Source: Pythium myriotylum (Eukaryota > Oomycota > Peronosporomycetes > Pythiales > Pythiaceae). Taken from it: DNA of 64,000 nt. Shown here piece by piece: positions 1 to 10,439 of this stretch. Under the pieces are notes generated by a model, which saw only the letters and a program-made list of their open reading frames with translations, was not told where the DNA came from and made no database searches. The number at the start of each line of letters is the position of its first letter. Position 1 is the first letter of the stretch. The stretch covers positions 62,001-126,000 of the forward strand of contig JALJCQ010000018.1 of NCBI GenBank assembly GCA_023091665.1. Reading direction: 5' to 3'. A program made the position numbers and the translations under genes.

Positions 1-50
1 GTCATGACGGTCATGACCCATGACTCGCGTTGTGCGCGCGCTGTCAATCG

Positions 51-67
51 TCATTTGCGAATAAAAT
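51..67 (+). promoter_or_regulatory. Initiator-like core promoter of the first trypsin gene
   Basis: The sequence TCATTTGCGAATAAAAT lies 40-56 bases before the start codon. It resembles the oomycete initiator plus flanking promoter region (TCAYTT followed by an A/T run). Related motifs lie at similar distances before the other trypsin genes here, which supports a shared start-site architecture. Confidence 0.5.
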
Positions 68-106
68 AGCAAGCCCCCACAACTCCAGCTACAACCCACC
101 TCCACG

Positions 107-913
107 ATGAAGGTTGCCACGCTCGCTCTCGCTGCCACGGCTGCCGTCGCCAGTGCCCAGACCGCCGACATCAACCCACTCATCATTGGCGGCACCATCG
201 TCCCTGTCGGAGAAAAGACGTACACAGTGACGCTTCGTACCGAGGCCACGACGACAGACAACGTCTGCGGTGGCACGCTTATCACCCCCACGCACGTGCT
301 CTCAGCTGGCCACTGCGCTGGCTTCGCCAACTACATCTCCATCGGCTCGCACTACCTCGTGGGCTCAAGAGACGGTGAGCGCATCGCCGTGAAGAAGGAG
401 ACGGCGCACCCACGCTTCAACGAAGGCACTACGATCAAGGATGTCGACGATACATTTACGTACGACTACAGCATCATTGGGTTGGCCAGACCCTCTAAGT
501 TTCCTCCAGTGAAGCTCTCCCTGGCCGACACGGAGCTACTCGTGGGCCAGACGGCCACTGCCTTGGGTTGGGGAACCACAATCGCTGGTGTCGACTCGAG
601 CATCTCATCCGTTCTGCGCCGCGTCAACGTCCCCGTCAAGTCGGACGCTCAATGCAAGGCCGCCGGTCTCAAAGCCGCATCCAAGGGCATCACCGAGACC
701 ATGTTCTGCGCCGGTGGAGCTGCCAAAAAGGACGCGTGCCAAGGCGACTCCGGTGGACCGCTCGTCATCGAGCAGACGACGGGCGATGTCCTCATCGGTG
801 TCGTTTCATGGGGAGACGGCTGTGGCGAAGCGGGCAAGCCAGGTGTCTACTCCAAGGTCTCGTTCGTCAAGAGCTGGATCGATTCGCTCGCGCCCAACGT
901 AACGTGGGTGTAA
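107..913 (+). CDS. Secreted trypsin-like serine protease (S1A)
   Basis: This 268-residue protein is predicted to be an extracellular endopeptidase cutting after Arg/Lys. Residues 1-17 look like a signal peptide ending Ala-Ser-Ala. The mature core begins near IIGGT at residues 26-30. The triad is His69 (SAGHC), Asp120 (TYDYS) and Ser215 (GDSGGP). Asp209, six residues before Ser215, is the S1-pocket Asp that gives trypsin specificity. Six cysteines (54, 70, 183, 201, 211, 239) fit the three usual disulfides. The residue before IIGG is Leu and not Arg/Lys, so the usual trypsin activation site is absent. The protein ends NVTWV, an N-glycosylation sequon shared by its paralogues. ATG at 107 is the first in-frame start and sits 40 bases after an initiator motif. 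Closest local relative: the gene at 8125. Family assignment is certain; substrate is unknown. Confidence 0.95.
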   Translation: MKVATLALAATAAVASAQTADINPLIIGGTIVPVGEKTYTVTLRTEATTTDNVCGGTLITPTHVLSAGHCAGFANYISIGSHYLVGSRDGERIAVKKETAHPRFNEGTTIKDVDDTFTYDYSIIGLARPSKFPPVKLSLADTELLVGQTATALGWGTTIAGVDSSISSVLRRVNVPVKSDAQCKAAGLKAASKGITETMFCAGGAAKKDACQGDSGGPLVIEQTTGDVLIGVVSWGDGCGEAGKPGVYSKVSFVKSWIDSLAPNVTWV

Positions 914-1565
914 GCTTCTGGTCGAGTAATCGATTTTCTCCACGAAAATAGTTTCGTACAGTGTAGATTCGGGCTGGAGCAGCCACGATCGCCGTTTAAA
1001 TATAACTTGATGTTCATTACTCCCGTCGTCACACTACTCGTCAATGTTGTGTATTCCGTTGGTGCTATTGACAACATTTGTGGTGTGGCACAATTTCTGG
1101 ACATCGTGCCTATAGTAAGCTTGAGTTTTCACTTGCAACACTCCGGAAAGCTGCTGCGAATGGGTATTGCAATACACATACCATTGGATGATAATGGTAA
1201 GGCTTTCGCGCCCAGCAAACATGCAGCCATTCAGTTTCATTGCGTTCTAGCATTCCAATGAACTTTGCTCGTGATACGCGACAAATGCCCATTCACACAA
1301 CCGGAATCGGAACTAAAGTTCCGAGTGACTCCCAGAGCTTCCGTCGTCTGTTGCTTATCAAGGTCAATTGACCCACGGTTGCGGCCACCAAAGGCGTCTT
1401 TGACTTTTTTCAACCGGCGCAAATAAAAGTTGAGGACAGCTGGGTTGTCTCCCCGATCATCTTCTTACGCTTCCGCATGGCGAAGTTAATGCGGCAATTT
1501 CATCTCCAAGTCCCGAAATTACACTTCGTAGTATTCAAAGCAAGTGACGAAAGCCAAATAATACA
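914..1565. other. Intergenic region
   Basis: Downstream sequence of the first trypsin, then AT-rich DNA. Short reading frames on both strands overlap each other and show no family motif. No gene is supported. Confidence 0.6.
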
Positions 1566-2198
1566 GTGTCGAATCAGAATGCAGTACACCTTGCGGTCGT
1601 CGCACGTTGTCATGAGAGCGCCTCTGAGTATGCGCCTCCACCGAACATCCCGTCCACGCGACCGAATTTTCTCCTGTTCTTCGATGGAGGGTCACGGGGT
1701 AATCCCGGGCCTGGTGGAGCCGGATCCGTCATCCTTCGTGTCGACGAAGATGGCACCAGTCCCACACTGATTTGGAGCGCTGCGACCAGTCTGGCATCGC
1801 CGACCACCACCAACAACCTTGCCGAGTACACCGGCCTCCATATCGGACTCACGGCTGCGGAACAACACCGATGGCGACCTCTTACGGTCATTGGGGACAG
1901 TCAACGTATCCTTCGTCAGGTGTCCCAGTACCGCCCACCCAAAAAAGAGCGTCTTCGACAGCTCTACTCCCTATCTTGGCTTGCCGCCGACCGTCTTCAA
2001 GTGCACGACTGGCGTCACCACCTTCGTGCATACAATAAGATGGCCGACTTTGCAGCCAATGTTGCGATGGACTCCAAGTGCAGCCTCCAGACATTTCACC
2101 CGTCCGACCATCCCGACTGGAGCGGACTTACACCACTAATTCTTCGTGACTATCTCCAGTGGAGGGCCTCCACTGCAAATATGGCCCTTGCGCCCTAG
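1566..2198 (+). pseudogene. RNase H domain remnant of a LINE retrotransposon
   Basis: A 210-codon open frame holds an almost complete RNase HI fold. It contains FFDGGSRGNPGPGG with the first catalytic Asp, NNLAEYTGL with the Glu, VIGDSQ with the second Asp and NKMADFAAN with the last Asp. There is no ATG before the domain and no reverse transcriptase upstream, so I read it as the 3' end of a 5'-truncated non-LTR retrotransposon. A TCATTATCATCATCA tail about 70 bases downstream (2246-2283) fits a LINE 3' end. Two related RNase H remnants occur at 41727 and, in reverse, near 48.8 kb. An independent RNase H gene is less likely because no start codon is present. Confidence 0.75.
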
Positions 2199-2245
2199 GC
2201 GCGCCCCCCCCATGCATATTCCTAGCTATAGCTGTTTGCACAGAC

Positions 2246-2283
2246 GTAACGCAATAGACTCCAACTTTCATTATCATCATCAC
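2246..2283 (+). repeat. LINE 3' tail with TCA microsatellite
   Basis: CAATAGACTCCAACTTTCA followed by TTATCATCATCA. The same consensus plus a short TCA/ATC or GAT repeat recurs near 6140, 26690, 32304, 40970 and 42320. This fits 3' ends left by target-primed reverse transcription. Confidence 0.6.
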
Positions 2284-2401
2284 GTTGTCATGAGAGGAAC
2301 TTCAAGCATGAAACATCCAGTAGATTTATACGGCGATCCTACTTTGGTATGGATCTACACTATACGAAGCAGTTTTCGTGAGTAATAAGGCGACCCGAGG
2401 C

Positions 2402-3169
2402 TTACACCCACGTGGAGTTCGGTGCGAGCGATTGGATCCAGCTCTTGGCGTATGACACCTTTGAGTATACTCCCGGTTTGCCATTCAGGCCACATTCGTC
2501 GCCCCACGACACGATACCAATCAAGACGTCGCCCGTCGACTTCTCAAGGATGAGCGGGCCACCCGAGTCACCCTGGCACGAGTCCTTGTTGGTCTTGCCA
2601 CCGGCGCACAACATCGTACTTGCGATGGTCGGACCTTTGAGCTTGGCGGCCTTGCATGCAGCAGTCGAGACCACCGGTACGTCGACACGAAGAAGTTCGT
2701 TGTTGTAGTCAGCCGTCGTGGTGGTGCCCCAGCCCATGACGGTCGCGGTCGATCCGACGAACTGCTCCGAGTCCACCGTGTTGAGCTTGATGGGCGTGAA
2801 CTTGGAAGGCTTGGCGAGCTCGAGGATGTTGTAATCGTAGACAATCGTCTTACTGTTGTAGCTTGGGTGCGGGGTCTCCTTCTTCACGGCGATAATCTCA
2901 CCGTCGCGGCTGCCGCTGTAGTAGTGCGTGCCGATCGAGACGTACTTTGCGTCACCTTGGCAGTGGGCGGCCGTGAGCACATGCGTCGGGGTGATCGACG
3001 AGCCACCGCAAAAAGTACCGCCAGTCTCGGAGGAGCGGAGGCTGACAGTGTAAGTCTTGGTGCCAGCCGAGACGACGGTGCCGCCGAGGATAAGCGGGTT
3101 GATGTCGGCCTGGGAGTTGGCGTTGGCGACGGCGGCAGTGGCGGCGAGGAGAGCGAAGCAGGTCTTCAT
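2402..3169 (-). CDS. Secreted trypsin-like serine protease (S1A)
   Basis: Complete 255-residue trypsin homologue. The signal peptide covers about residues 1-18, followed by ADINPLILGGT where the mature domain begins. Catalytic residues are His69 (TAAHC), Asp112 (VYDYN) and Ser202 (GDSGGP), with pocket Asp196 in KDSCQGD. The C-terminus is NSTWV. Leu precedes ILGG, so a canonical Arg/Lys activation site is missing. ATG at 3169 is preceded 16-37 bases upstream by an initiator-like motif (3185-3206). It is convergent with the RNase H remnant to its left. It is closest to the nonsense-bearing copy at 4992: both start MKT, carry NANSQ at the end of the signal peptide, and have a shorter loop before the catalytic Asp. 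Confidence 0.95.
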   Translation of the reverse strand: MKTCFALLAATAAVANANSQADINPLILGGTVVSAGTKTYTVSLRSSETGGTFCGGSSITPTHVLTAAHCQGDAKYVSIGTHYYSGSRDGEIIAVKKETPHPSYNSKTIVYDYNILELAKPSKFTPIKLNTVDSEQFVGSTATVMGWGTTTTADYNNELLRVDVPVVSTAACKAAKLKGPTIASTMLCAGGKTNKDSCQGDSGGPLILEKSTGDVLIGIVSWGDECGLNGKPGVYSKVSYAKSWIQSLAPNSTWV

Positions 3170-3184
3170 GGTGCGCTTGAGGTG

Positions 3185-3206
3185 TTGCTGGCAAATTGCG
3201 AACTGA
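3185..3206 (-). promoter_or_regulatory. Initiator/flanking-promoter motif of the 2402-3169 gene
   Basis: On the minus strand it reads TCAGTTCGCAATTTGCC and then AGCAA. This is the oomycete initiator (TCANTT) joined to the flanking AATTT element, 16-37 bases before the ATG. The paralogues share the CCAGCAA continuation. Confidence 0.6.
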
Positions 3207-4991
3207 AGTCGTGGGGACCGCGTGCTTTGAGGAGGGAGTTGCGAGGGGCGCTAGGTCCATTCCTTGGTTCCCTCGCTCGTTCCCCCGGCGTGACGTCCTA
3301 TCCAATGGCACCCGAAATGTGGATTATTGCGAGGATGGGTAGTGTAGTGTCTGCATAATTAATCTAGCTTAGACTCTGCACTCCACATTGCAGACAAACA
3401 AAACACGAGCGTTCGAGGCTGGATCAGTCGGCAGGGACACCACTGGTCTTCAACAAGATGGACCGTCTGTGTTACGTTATCAGATCCTGTCGATTGATTG
3501 GTGGTTCCAGTGTTGCATAGACTGGGCAAAAAAGGTAGAGACAAGCCAGCTTGTTGGGTTGCCTTCTTTCCCACAACAAGCGATCCAGATATTGTTTGTG
3601 GCTCAATGGGCTGGAGACTGTCCGCCGAGAGAAGGCCTCTTAGGAAGACAGGCCGGTCAAAGCACCTTGTGGTGGGATGACTGACGGCACTCTCCTATCA
3701 TTCAACCCTGGCTTGGCGAAGTAATCTGACCATCAACATGTTCACTGACATTGTCAGTGAGCAGCGATCCTTGTCAGTGACAAGGATCGATGAGGTCTAC
3801 TCTTGTCAGATCCTCGCACCACGAGGTCAAAGTGCGCTCCACCACACGGGGATGCTGATGCTTGAAGCCAAAATCCTGAAACACCCTCGCCAGGAGTACT
3901 ATGCAGGTCGATGGGGAGATAAACTGTAGGGCTTCGGGATGATGACGATGTTTGAATACATGTACTTCCACGACATGAGTTCCTCGACACGGACTATGGG
4001 CACTGCATTCGCGACCAAATCAGAAGGGGTACACTCATAGCACATTCCTATTTTTACTCCTTTTCCTACCTGAGAACGGGTACATACGGGTTCTTGGCCC
4101 TTCTCATTGTCTGATAACGGGTTCGCGGTCAGTCGTTCTGCTGCATTTGTCAAAGATGGAATGCATCAACCGGGTTGACTGATCCGAAGAAGACAGAGTC
4201 GTCACATCGAAAGCTTGTCCTCTACTGCACTACAATCAGGTCACATTGCAGAATAACTCTGTGGGTATGTAAACAAACTCAAATATTTTCCGCAAATTTT
4301 TGCCCTGGCGCATCTCTGGAGTCAGATCGTCGGCACCTCATGTCTAGCTGTACCTGAAATGCCATCTGCTACATGGTAGCAACAGAAACGGGACGTGCAC
4401 GAATTGTACAGTATTGTCTGCGATATGGCTAAAGACAGTGGATCTGATAATGGATATAGACGGTTCGACTATGGCACCGATAAGGACGAGGCGACTTCTT
4501 CGTAGACGACAAGATCTGGTCAAACGTGATGACTTCGCGTAAAGCCTACACGGTGTATTGCAGATCTCCGAAGCGATTGGAGTGTTCAGAACGAGTCACC
4601 CGATCGGTGGGGAGTGGGCTGGAGATTTCAGCCCCCTTCCCGCCGCTCGATCCACTTCACAGAATTTCCGACGGAGCTCAAATGTTCCATCCAGTAGGAT
4701 AGCCCAAGGTTTTGCTTGTTTCGTAACTAGGCCACTTCGACTGGAGACTTCGCTATTCATCCATCAGTCACACCGTAATGAAGATCGAGGTCTGAAAGAA
4801 CATACAGTTGGACTTTCTTCGTCAAGAACACAAATAATCAATGTGCTTTCATTGTCGTCTTGCGAATGGAGTTGTAACAGAAAAGATACAAACATCAAAC
4901 AAAATGATGCTCTGCCCTGATTGATTCAGCTCTCTTGGAAAGCGTCATCTGCTTCCAGTTCGCAACTTCCCATCAACACACCGAGCGCATC
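3207..4991. other. Intergenic region with palindromes
   Basis: No coding region is supported; the reading frames are short, lack ATG starts or overlap on opposite strands. The clearest structures are the two adjacent palindromes at 3741-3789. The last 60 bases before 4992 hold an initiator-like stretch (CCAGTTCGCAACTT) for the next trypsin copy. Confidence 0.55.
3741..3789. repeat. Two adjacent near-perfect palindromes
   Basis: TTCACTGACATTGTCAGTGA at 3741-3760 is an inverted repeat. At 3765-3789 the sequence CGATCCTTGTCA pairs with TGACAAGGATCG around one base. Both share the core TGTCAGTGA, so they may be two copies of one binding or hairpin unit, or the tip of a foldback transposon. Function unknown. 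Confidence 0.6.
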
Positions 4992-5759
4992 ATGAAGACC
5001 TCCGTCGCTCTCCTCGCCGCCACGGCCGCCGTCGCCAACGCCAACTCCCAGGCAAACATCAAGCCCCTGATCCTCGGCGGCACTGTCGTTCCTGCTGGCA
5101 CGAAGACCTATAACGCTGGCCTTCGCGCTACAGATACCGGAGAAACTGGCTGCGGCGGTTCGTTGATCACTCCTACGCATGTGCTCACGGCCGCCCATTG
5201 CTATGGTGAGACAAACTACGTCGTGATTGGCTCGCACTACAAGAAAGGCAACCGTGACGGTGAGGTTATCGCTGTGAAGAAAGAGACCCTACACCCGCGC
5301 TTCGACCTTGGAGCTCTCTCTTACGATTACAGCATCATCGAACTTGAGAGGCCGTCCACGTTTCCCCCCGTCAAACTGTACTCGGTGGACCCGGAGGAGC
5401 TCGTCTGATCGATCGCAACAACCATGGGCTGGGGTGTCACGACAACGGCTGGTCACAGCAATGAGCTTCTTCGTGTCGACCTGCCAGTGGTCTCGGCCGC
5501 TGCATGCAAAGCTGCCGATCTTAATGGTCCGGCTCTCGACGAGTCGATGGTGTGTGCTGGAGGTGCCTTGGACAAGGACTCGTGCCAGGGTGACTCGGGC
5601 GGTCCGCTCGTCCTCGAGCAGCCTACAGGCGATGTGTTGATCGGCGTCGTGTCATGGGGAGAGGGCTGTGGTCTCATTGGCAAGCCCGGTGTCTACTCCA
5701 AGGTTACGTTAGTCAGGAGCTGGATTGATTCGCTTGCGCCCAACGCTACGTGGGTTTAA
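4992..5759 (+). pseudogene. Trypsin-like protease with one in-frame nonsense codon
   Basis: Full-length copy of 256 codons, with signal peptide, ILGGT, catalytic His in TAAHC, Asp in SYDYS, Ser in [11 protein letters not shown], and a NATWV end. The only lesion is TGA at 5406-5408 (codon 139), where paralogues have a Gly codon; GGA to TGA is a single change. The frame is otherwise open to the normal stop. As read it would make a 138-residue product lacking the catalytic Ser. ATG at 4992 is the only plausible start. This is a very young pseudogene, a segregating null allele, or a base-call error. Confidence 0.85.
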
Positions 5760-6397
5760 AATTGTGCGCTACATGCATCGCTAGGACGGCCATCCACTTG
5801 AGGATCCGCACTGGGATCATCGTTTTAAAAAATAGCTGTGTCATTCTTTTTTTTTTATCGAGTCTGTTTGTCGACGTGCAAACGGAGACCGATCGTTCCG
5901 TGCAAGAATGTCCGCGGTGCACCCTAGCCTGCGTGGAGGAGCGTAATGGTTCCGCGCACTACGAAATCGACCCCGTGTGCTCGAAGAAACCAATCTCATC
6001 GATCTCAACTTTGCTAAGTTACGAGTTCCTGATGGTCACGCAATGCGCGTCGACCGATATGGTTGCACATCCAGTTCTCTTTTTGGGGGGCGGGGCATGC
6101 GCTCTCGTCAATAACTTCCAAATAATAATGATGATGATGATGATAAAGTCTATTGAGTTCAACTAGTGAATCCTAAATAATTTCCAAATGACGAGGCAAG
6201 CGTTTCTTTTTTTCCAGAGAAATCCGAATATAGAGAATATCGTCTAGAACAAAGAGATCTGTGCTACGTCTCACAGCTCCTGCGCTACGAGATGGACAAG
6301 CATTCGCTGTGCTGCCACTACTACGTTAGTAAAAAAAAAAAAGAGAGAGCGAGGATGCATAAACAGAGTCCATAGTAGAACTTCGTCAAGCGCGGAG
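5760..6397. other. Intergenic region
   Basis: Contains a T-rich tract and, at 6121-6162, a minus-strand LINE-type tail. The downstream half ends in an A-run and GA-rich stretch at about 6331-6355. No coding gene is supported. Confidence 0.5.
6121..6162 (-). repeat. LINE 3' tail, minus strand
   Basis: On the minus strand it reads ACTCAATAGACTTTATCATC and continues as ATC repeats. It matches the consensus of the tail behind the RNase H remnant at 2246, but no coding part remains, so it would be a severely 5'-truncated insertion. Confidence 0.5.
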
Positions 6398-6964
6398 TTA
6401 CTGAAACTTTGCCTCCGGAACAAGTGAGAGGATCCAGTCCTTCGCATACGACACCTTTGTGTAAATGCCCGGGAAACCGACGTGTCCACATCCGAAGCCG
6501 CTGGTGACGAGCCCGATCAGAACGTCTCCGGTAGCCTGCTCTACCATGATCGGGCCGCCCGAGTCGCCCTGACACGAGCCCTTGTCTTCTTCGCCACCAG
6601 CACAAAACATGGTCGGTGGCAATGGATCCGTCGAGTTAAAATCAACGAGACACTGTGCGATCGGCACGACCGGGACGTCGACACGCAGCAACTCCAACGG
6701 CTGTTTGCCCTTCTCCGCCGTCAAGCCCCATCCCATGACAGTCGCAAACGAGCCAGCGTAGGACTCAGCGTCCGCAGCTGAAAGTGCCACTGGCGCAAAC
6801 TACGGTGACGCCAGCTCAATGATATTGTAATCGAATGCGTGCGTGTCGTCCTCTCCTGGCGTGGTGGTGCCCTCGTTATAGCGCGGGTGAACTGTCTCCG
6901 ACTTCACGGCAATCTGTTCGCCGTCGCTCGTCCCATTCGCGAAGTGAGTTCCGAATGACACTGG
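6398..6964 (-). pseudogene. 5'-truncated trypsin-like protease pseudogene
   Basis: Homology to the trypsin family starts at SFGTHFANG, just after where the catalytic His should be, and runs to the C-terminus. The signal peptide, mature N-terminus and His segment are absent, replaced by unrelated sequence. A TAG at 6800-6802 interrupts the frame right after the Asp segment (FDYNIIELASP). The Ser motif [10 protein letters not shown] and the Asp remain. The C-terminus has diverged to EAKFQ, without the family NxTWV ending. The loop GTTTPGEDD places it nearest the intact gene at 8125, so it is probably a decayed duplicate of that type. Confidence 0.85.
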
Positions 6965-8079
6965 AGACGGGGGGCCAACGAATTTGTGTCTTACTGAAAT
7001 AATCAAAGATAACCATCATCGGCATCGACAACGATGGTATGCATAGGAAAAGTAGGGGACGTGTGCCTCAAACAATGACATACGATCGTCCTCGCGTCCA
7101 ACAAATCTGGGTTTCCCGCTGAGGGCTTGCCACCCAACAATTTACATTTATTGAATCATTGAGCAGAAGAAGTTTTTCAACAAGGCAACAATACGTTGCT
7201 GATGCCAAGGGATGTGGTCTTGAACGCTTGGCTTGATCGAACGGAGGGGGTATAAAACATTGAGCTTCGCTGAACATGTGCGAGATCGACATCCATCAAG
7301 TCTGATTAGAATGAGTTCTCCCCCCCCCTCTCTCGCGTAGGTCGTGAACGACTTTGTCGGAGTACGGATGTTATTTCTCTAGTTCTTGTGAAGATTTGTA
7401 TTGATCTGGCCGTTTTGACCCTAGAGATTACGCTATGCCGTCGTCCATATCCCCCCAGTCGGCTGCTGTGATAAGTTGAGAGAGTTGCAGCGTCCACACT
7501 CGGAAAATACAATAAAAAAGATCCATCGCCCACTAAAAACTCCTGATGATTCTTTGCTAATCTGCAAGATCTATTGACAGGTCTTCAATCTGCACAACTA
7601 TGATAACGTGCAAACGCCTAAATGCTGGAAGCTACTGTGTGTGATTGATTGTCCAAGTTGGGTGACCCAAAAGCTGAACAGACATTGTCTGATCAGCTCT
7701 TATGGACGCTTCTGGGATTCGGGCGAACCGTTTCTGGCCTCACAAATCTGATAACGTCGCCAGACTGTTCAATCGAGAACTCCATCAACCAGACAGCGAA
7801 ATTTGCAATTGGGGTGTTTGGTGCAGTATTGGCTCTCTTTTTATTCAATCGTAGGGCACATTGATGGGGTGCGAAGCGTTCACATGTGTTTCTTCTACGC
7901 TCTCTGACCCCAACAAAACGCATTCAGTACCCCCCGCCTAATCAGGATGCAAAATAATCGCTCGACGTTATCCGAGAGTGCGGCTGACTAATCCTTCGAT
8001 TTACCAGTGCCCTGGCTCAGTTACACCCACTAGATGACACTTTCACGAGGGCACATTCACCGCTCATCTCAGGCTCATG
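6965..8079. other. Intergenic region
   Basis: No recognisable gene. A C-run occurs near 7320. A possible 71-residue frame at 7649-7864 with one hydrophobic segment has no homologue I recognise and is not called. Confidence 0.5.
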
Positions 8080-8103
8080 TGTCGTTGCAATTCACCAGCA
8101 AAC
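8080..8103 (+). promoter_or_regulatory. Initiator-like motif of the 8125 trypsin gene
   Basis: GTCGTTGCAATTCACCAGCA followed by AACC, 22-45 bases before the ATG. It matches the motif upstream of the 31012 gene (CACTTTGCATTTTACCAGCA). A 5' leader this short is normal for oomycete genes. Confidence 0.5.
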
Positions 8104-8124
8104 CACCAAGCCAACTTCTCAATC

Positions 8125-8922
8125 ATGAAGGTCTACGCCGCTCTCCTCGCCACCACGGCTGCCGTCGCCAGCGCCGCCGACATCAACCCGCTCATTCTGG
8201 GCGGCACCACCGTCCCGGTTGACCAGAAGACCTACACGGTCACTCTTCGCAGCCAGGCCACCACGACCAACGAAGTCTGCGGCGGCTCGCTCATCTCGCC
8301 CACGCACGTGCTCACGGCTGCGCACTGCGCTGGTTTCGCCAAGTACATCTCCATCGGCTCGCACTACCTCACGGGCTCGAGCGATGGCGAGCGCATCGCC
8401 GTCAAGTCGGAGACCCCGCACCCGCGCTTCAACGAGGGCACGACGACCCCTGGCACGGACGACACGCTCACGTTCGACTACAACATCATCGAGCTTGCCT
8501 CGCCATCCAAGTACACCCCTGTGAAGCTCTACTCGGCCGACTCGGAGACCTTTGTGGGCTCGTCGGCGACGGTCATGGGCTGGGGCACGACGATCTCGGG
8601 CGATGACTCGAGCATTTCCCGAGTGCTGCGCCGTGTGAACGTGCCGGTGCTGTCTGATGCTACGTGCAAGGCAGCTGGTCTCCAGAGCGCGGCGATCTCC
8701 GAGACCATGTTCTGTGCCGGTGGCAAGACGAACAAGGACTCGTGCCAGGGTGACTCGGGCGGACCGCTCATCCTTGAGGGTACTTCGCAGGGCGATCTGC
8801 TCATCGGTGTTGTGTCGTGGGGTGATGGCTGTGGCCAGGCCGGCAAGCCGGGCGTGTACTCAAAGGTGTCGTACGTGAAGGACTGGATCCAGTCGCTGGC
8901 GCCCAACTCCACCTGGGTGTAG
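8125..8922 (+). CDS. Secreted trypsin-like serine protease (S1A)
   Basis: Complete 265-residue trypsin. The signal peptide covers residues 1-18 (ends ASA), then ADINPLILGGT. The triad is His67, Asp118 and Ser211, with pocket Asp205 in [11 protein letters not shown]. The protein ends NSTWV. I chose ATG at 8125 because residues upstream in the same frame do not resemble a signal peptide, while MKVYAALLATTAAVASA does. The loop GTTTPGTDDT before the Asp is longer than in the MKT-type paralogues and is shared with 107-913 and the pseudogene at 6398. GC-rich third positions suggest normal host codon use and purifying selection. Confidence 0.96.
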   Translation: MKVYAALLATTAAVASAADINPLILGGTTVPVDQKTYTVTLRSQATTTNEVCGGSLISPTHVLTAAHCAGFAKYISIGSHYLTGSSDGERIAVKSETPHPRFNEGTTTPGTDDTLTFDYNIIELASPSKYTPVKLYSADSETFVGSSATVMGWGTTISGDDSSISRVLRRVNVPVLSDATCKAAGLQSAAISETMFCAGGKTNKDSCQGDSGGPLILEGTSQGDLLIGVVSWGDGCGQAGKPGVYSKVSYVKDWIQSLAPNSTWV

Positions 8923-10392
8923 ATGCTTATTACCACCGATTTTATGACCCGATTGACGATTACAACGGTCGATTGGCTTATGAGTTTAAATGAAATTGAT
9001 GTTGAACACAAGGTAGATTGCCTTCCTTGCAGCTTAAATCGAGCTAGGATCCGAGCATCGTCTAGATTTGGGAGGAAGTTCAAGTCGATAAGCTCGCTGA
9101 CAAAAAGAATCGCTCAAACAAAACTATAACTGCGTCAAAACCGTACATTCAACCCGTTAGTTGAGCTTATTAACAGCTTCCGTCCACACTGGTGACCAAC
9201 GAGCGAGGAATAGGGAAGAGTCCAACATGTTAACGTTCGTGCGCGGAGTATTAGGAATTGAGGTCCCTTCGTCACCATATCCTCTCCTCACCTGCGAATC
9301 ACCATGATTTTGAGAACTTTGAGAAATTCTGGTTTGGGGACACGTTCGAGACTTTATATCAAGTTCTGGGATAGGTTTAGAACCGACCTCATACCGGTAA
9401 GCTGGGTAGTACAGTGTACTGTGGTCCTTATCTCAGCCCCAACATGAATTCTTGGAAGTCGTCTCTGATCTCCAACCTCCCGATTTGGACATCAATTGTG
9501 AGAAGCCTTGGCAAGAAAGTGTGGCAGACGATGATATCATGCGTCTCGTGAGCTTTTTTGCCACCAACTGCCGAAAGTGGCGTCAACACAAACACAGACT
9601 TTCGACAAGATGATAGTCGCTGCTGACACCCACTAAAAAAAAAACCTCTCGAAGCGTAATGATGAGTACAGGAGTTGGGTCGCACATTTGCGCCCTCCCC
9701 ATCATCTAGACCTTCCCAAGCGATAGCTCCTTGTGCATCTTGGTGCTGTGGATGGGCGCAAACCATTTGCCTTGTCAAGGAGAATCGACTTCAACAATAA
9801 ATAATGGACTCCACGTTTTCGTCTGGTTGCAAAACGGAAAGGCTCTGCCACAGAACCTGGTAGACACGACCGAGCAGTTGAGAAACGGCATGTGAACGCA
9901 GACTTGATGATGTTGGTCCATGCGGGACGAATCAGCGACTAATCCCTCTAAATGGAGTTGAGAATCGCAATGACGATGAGATGGAAGCGTCTACTGGATG
10001 GAGGCATCCAAAAATCTCAGGTGACCATCGGCGTTAAACGACTTGAGGTATCTCCAACACGTATTCCAGGGAATTCGTCGATTTCCCTCGAATACATGTA
10101 CGTGTTGGAGGAGTACGTACCAGCGAAAGTTGGGCCTTGAATAATTCGAGTCCCAACTTTTGCTGGTAATGCACGCAGCCCCACCTGGTCAACTGTTCCT
10201 CGAGCAAACCGACTAATGAACCAGCCCTACTCCTATGTTGACGTTCTGGCGTGCGTTGACCAGGAAATACAACGACAGATGTATCGCGACAGACCAAGTA
10301 GCACACGACCACGACATGGTGAGTTGATGCCGTATGATTCTGCGACGAACAACGTCACACTCGGCTCAATCGCTGGCTATCTTGGTCTCTGA
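8923..10392. other. Intergenic region with two long hairpins
   Basis: No coding gene is supported. Two hairpins at 10048-10168 are the main structure. Confidence 0.5.
10048..10168. repeat. Two consecutive imperfect hairpins
   Basis: The first arm, CTCCAACACGTATTC near 10050, pairs with GAATACATGTACGTGTTGGAG ending near 10112, with an inner GGGAAA/TTTCCC pair. The second pairs ACCAGCGAAAGTTGGG with CCCAACTTTTGCTGGT (10120-10168). They could be terminal inverted repeats of small foldback elements. Confidence 0.55.
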
Positions 10393-10409
10393 TCATTCTC
10401 GAATTTACC
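10393..10409 (+). promoter_or_regulatory. Initiator/flanking-promoter motif of the pectin lyase gene
   Basis: TCATTCTCGAATTTACC matches the oomycete initiator (TCATTY) joined to the flanking promoter element (AATTT), 31-47 bases before the ATG. Confidence 0.65.
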
Positions 10410-10439
10410 ACTCAAAAGCTTCGTCCGTCGAACATCTCC

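Noticed and set aside
107..913. Glucanase inhibitor protein (inactive S1 homologue)
   Set aside because: Those lack triad residues; His, Asp, Ser and the pocket Asp are all present here.
7649..7864. 71-residue frame with a hydrophobic segment
   Set aside because: No homologue recognised and no initiator motif; could be chance.
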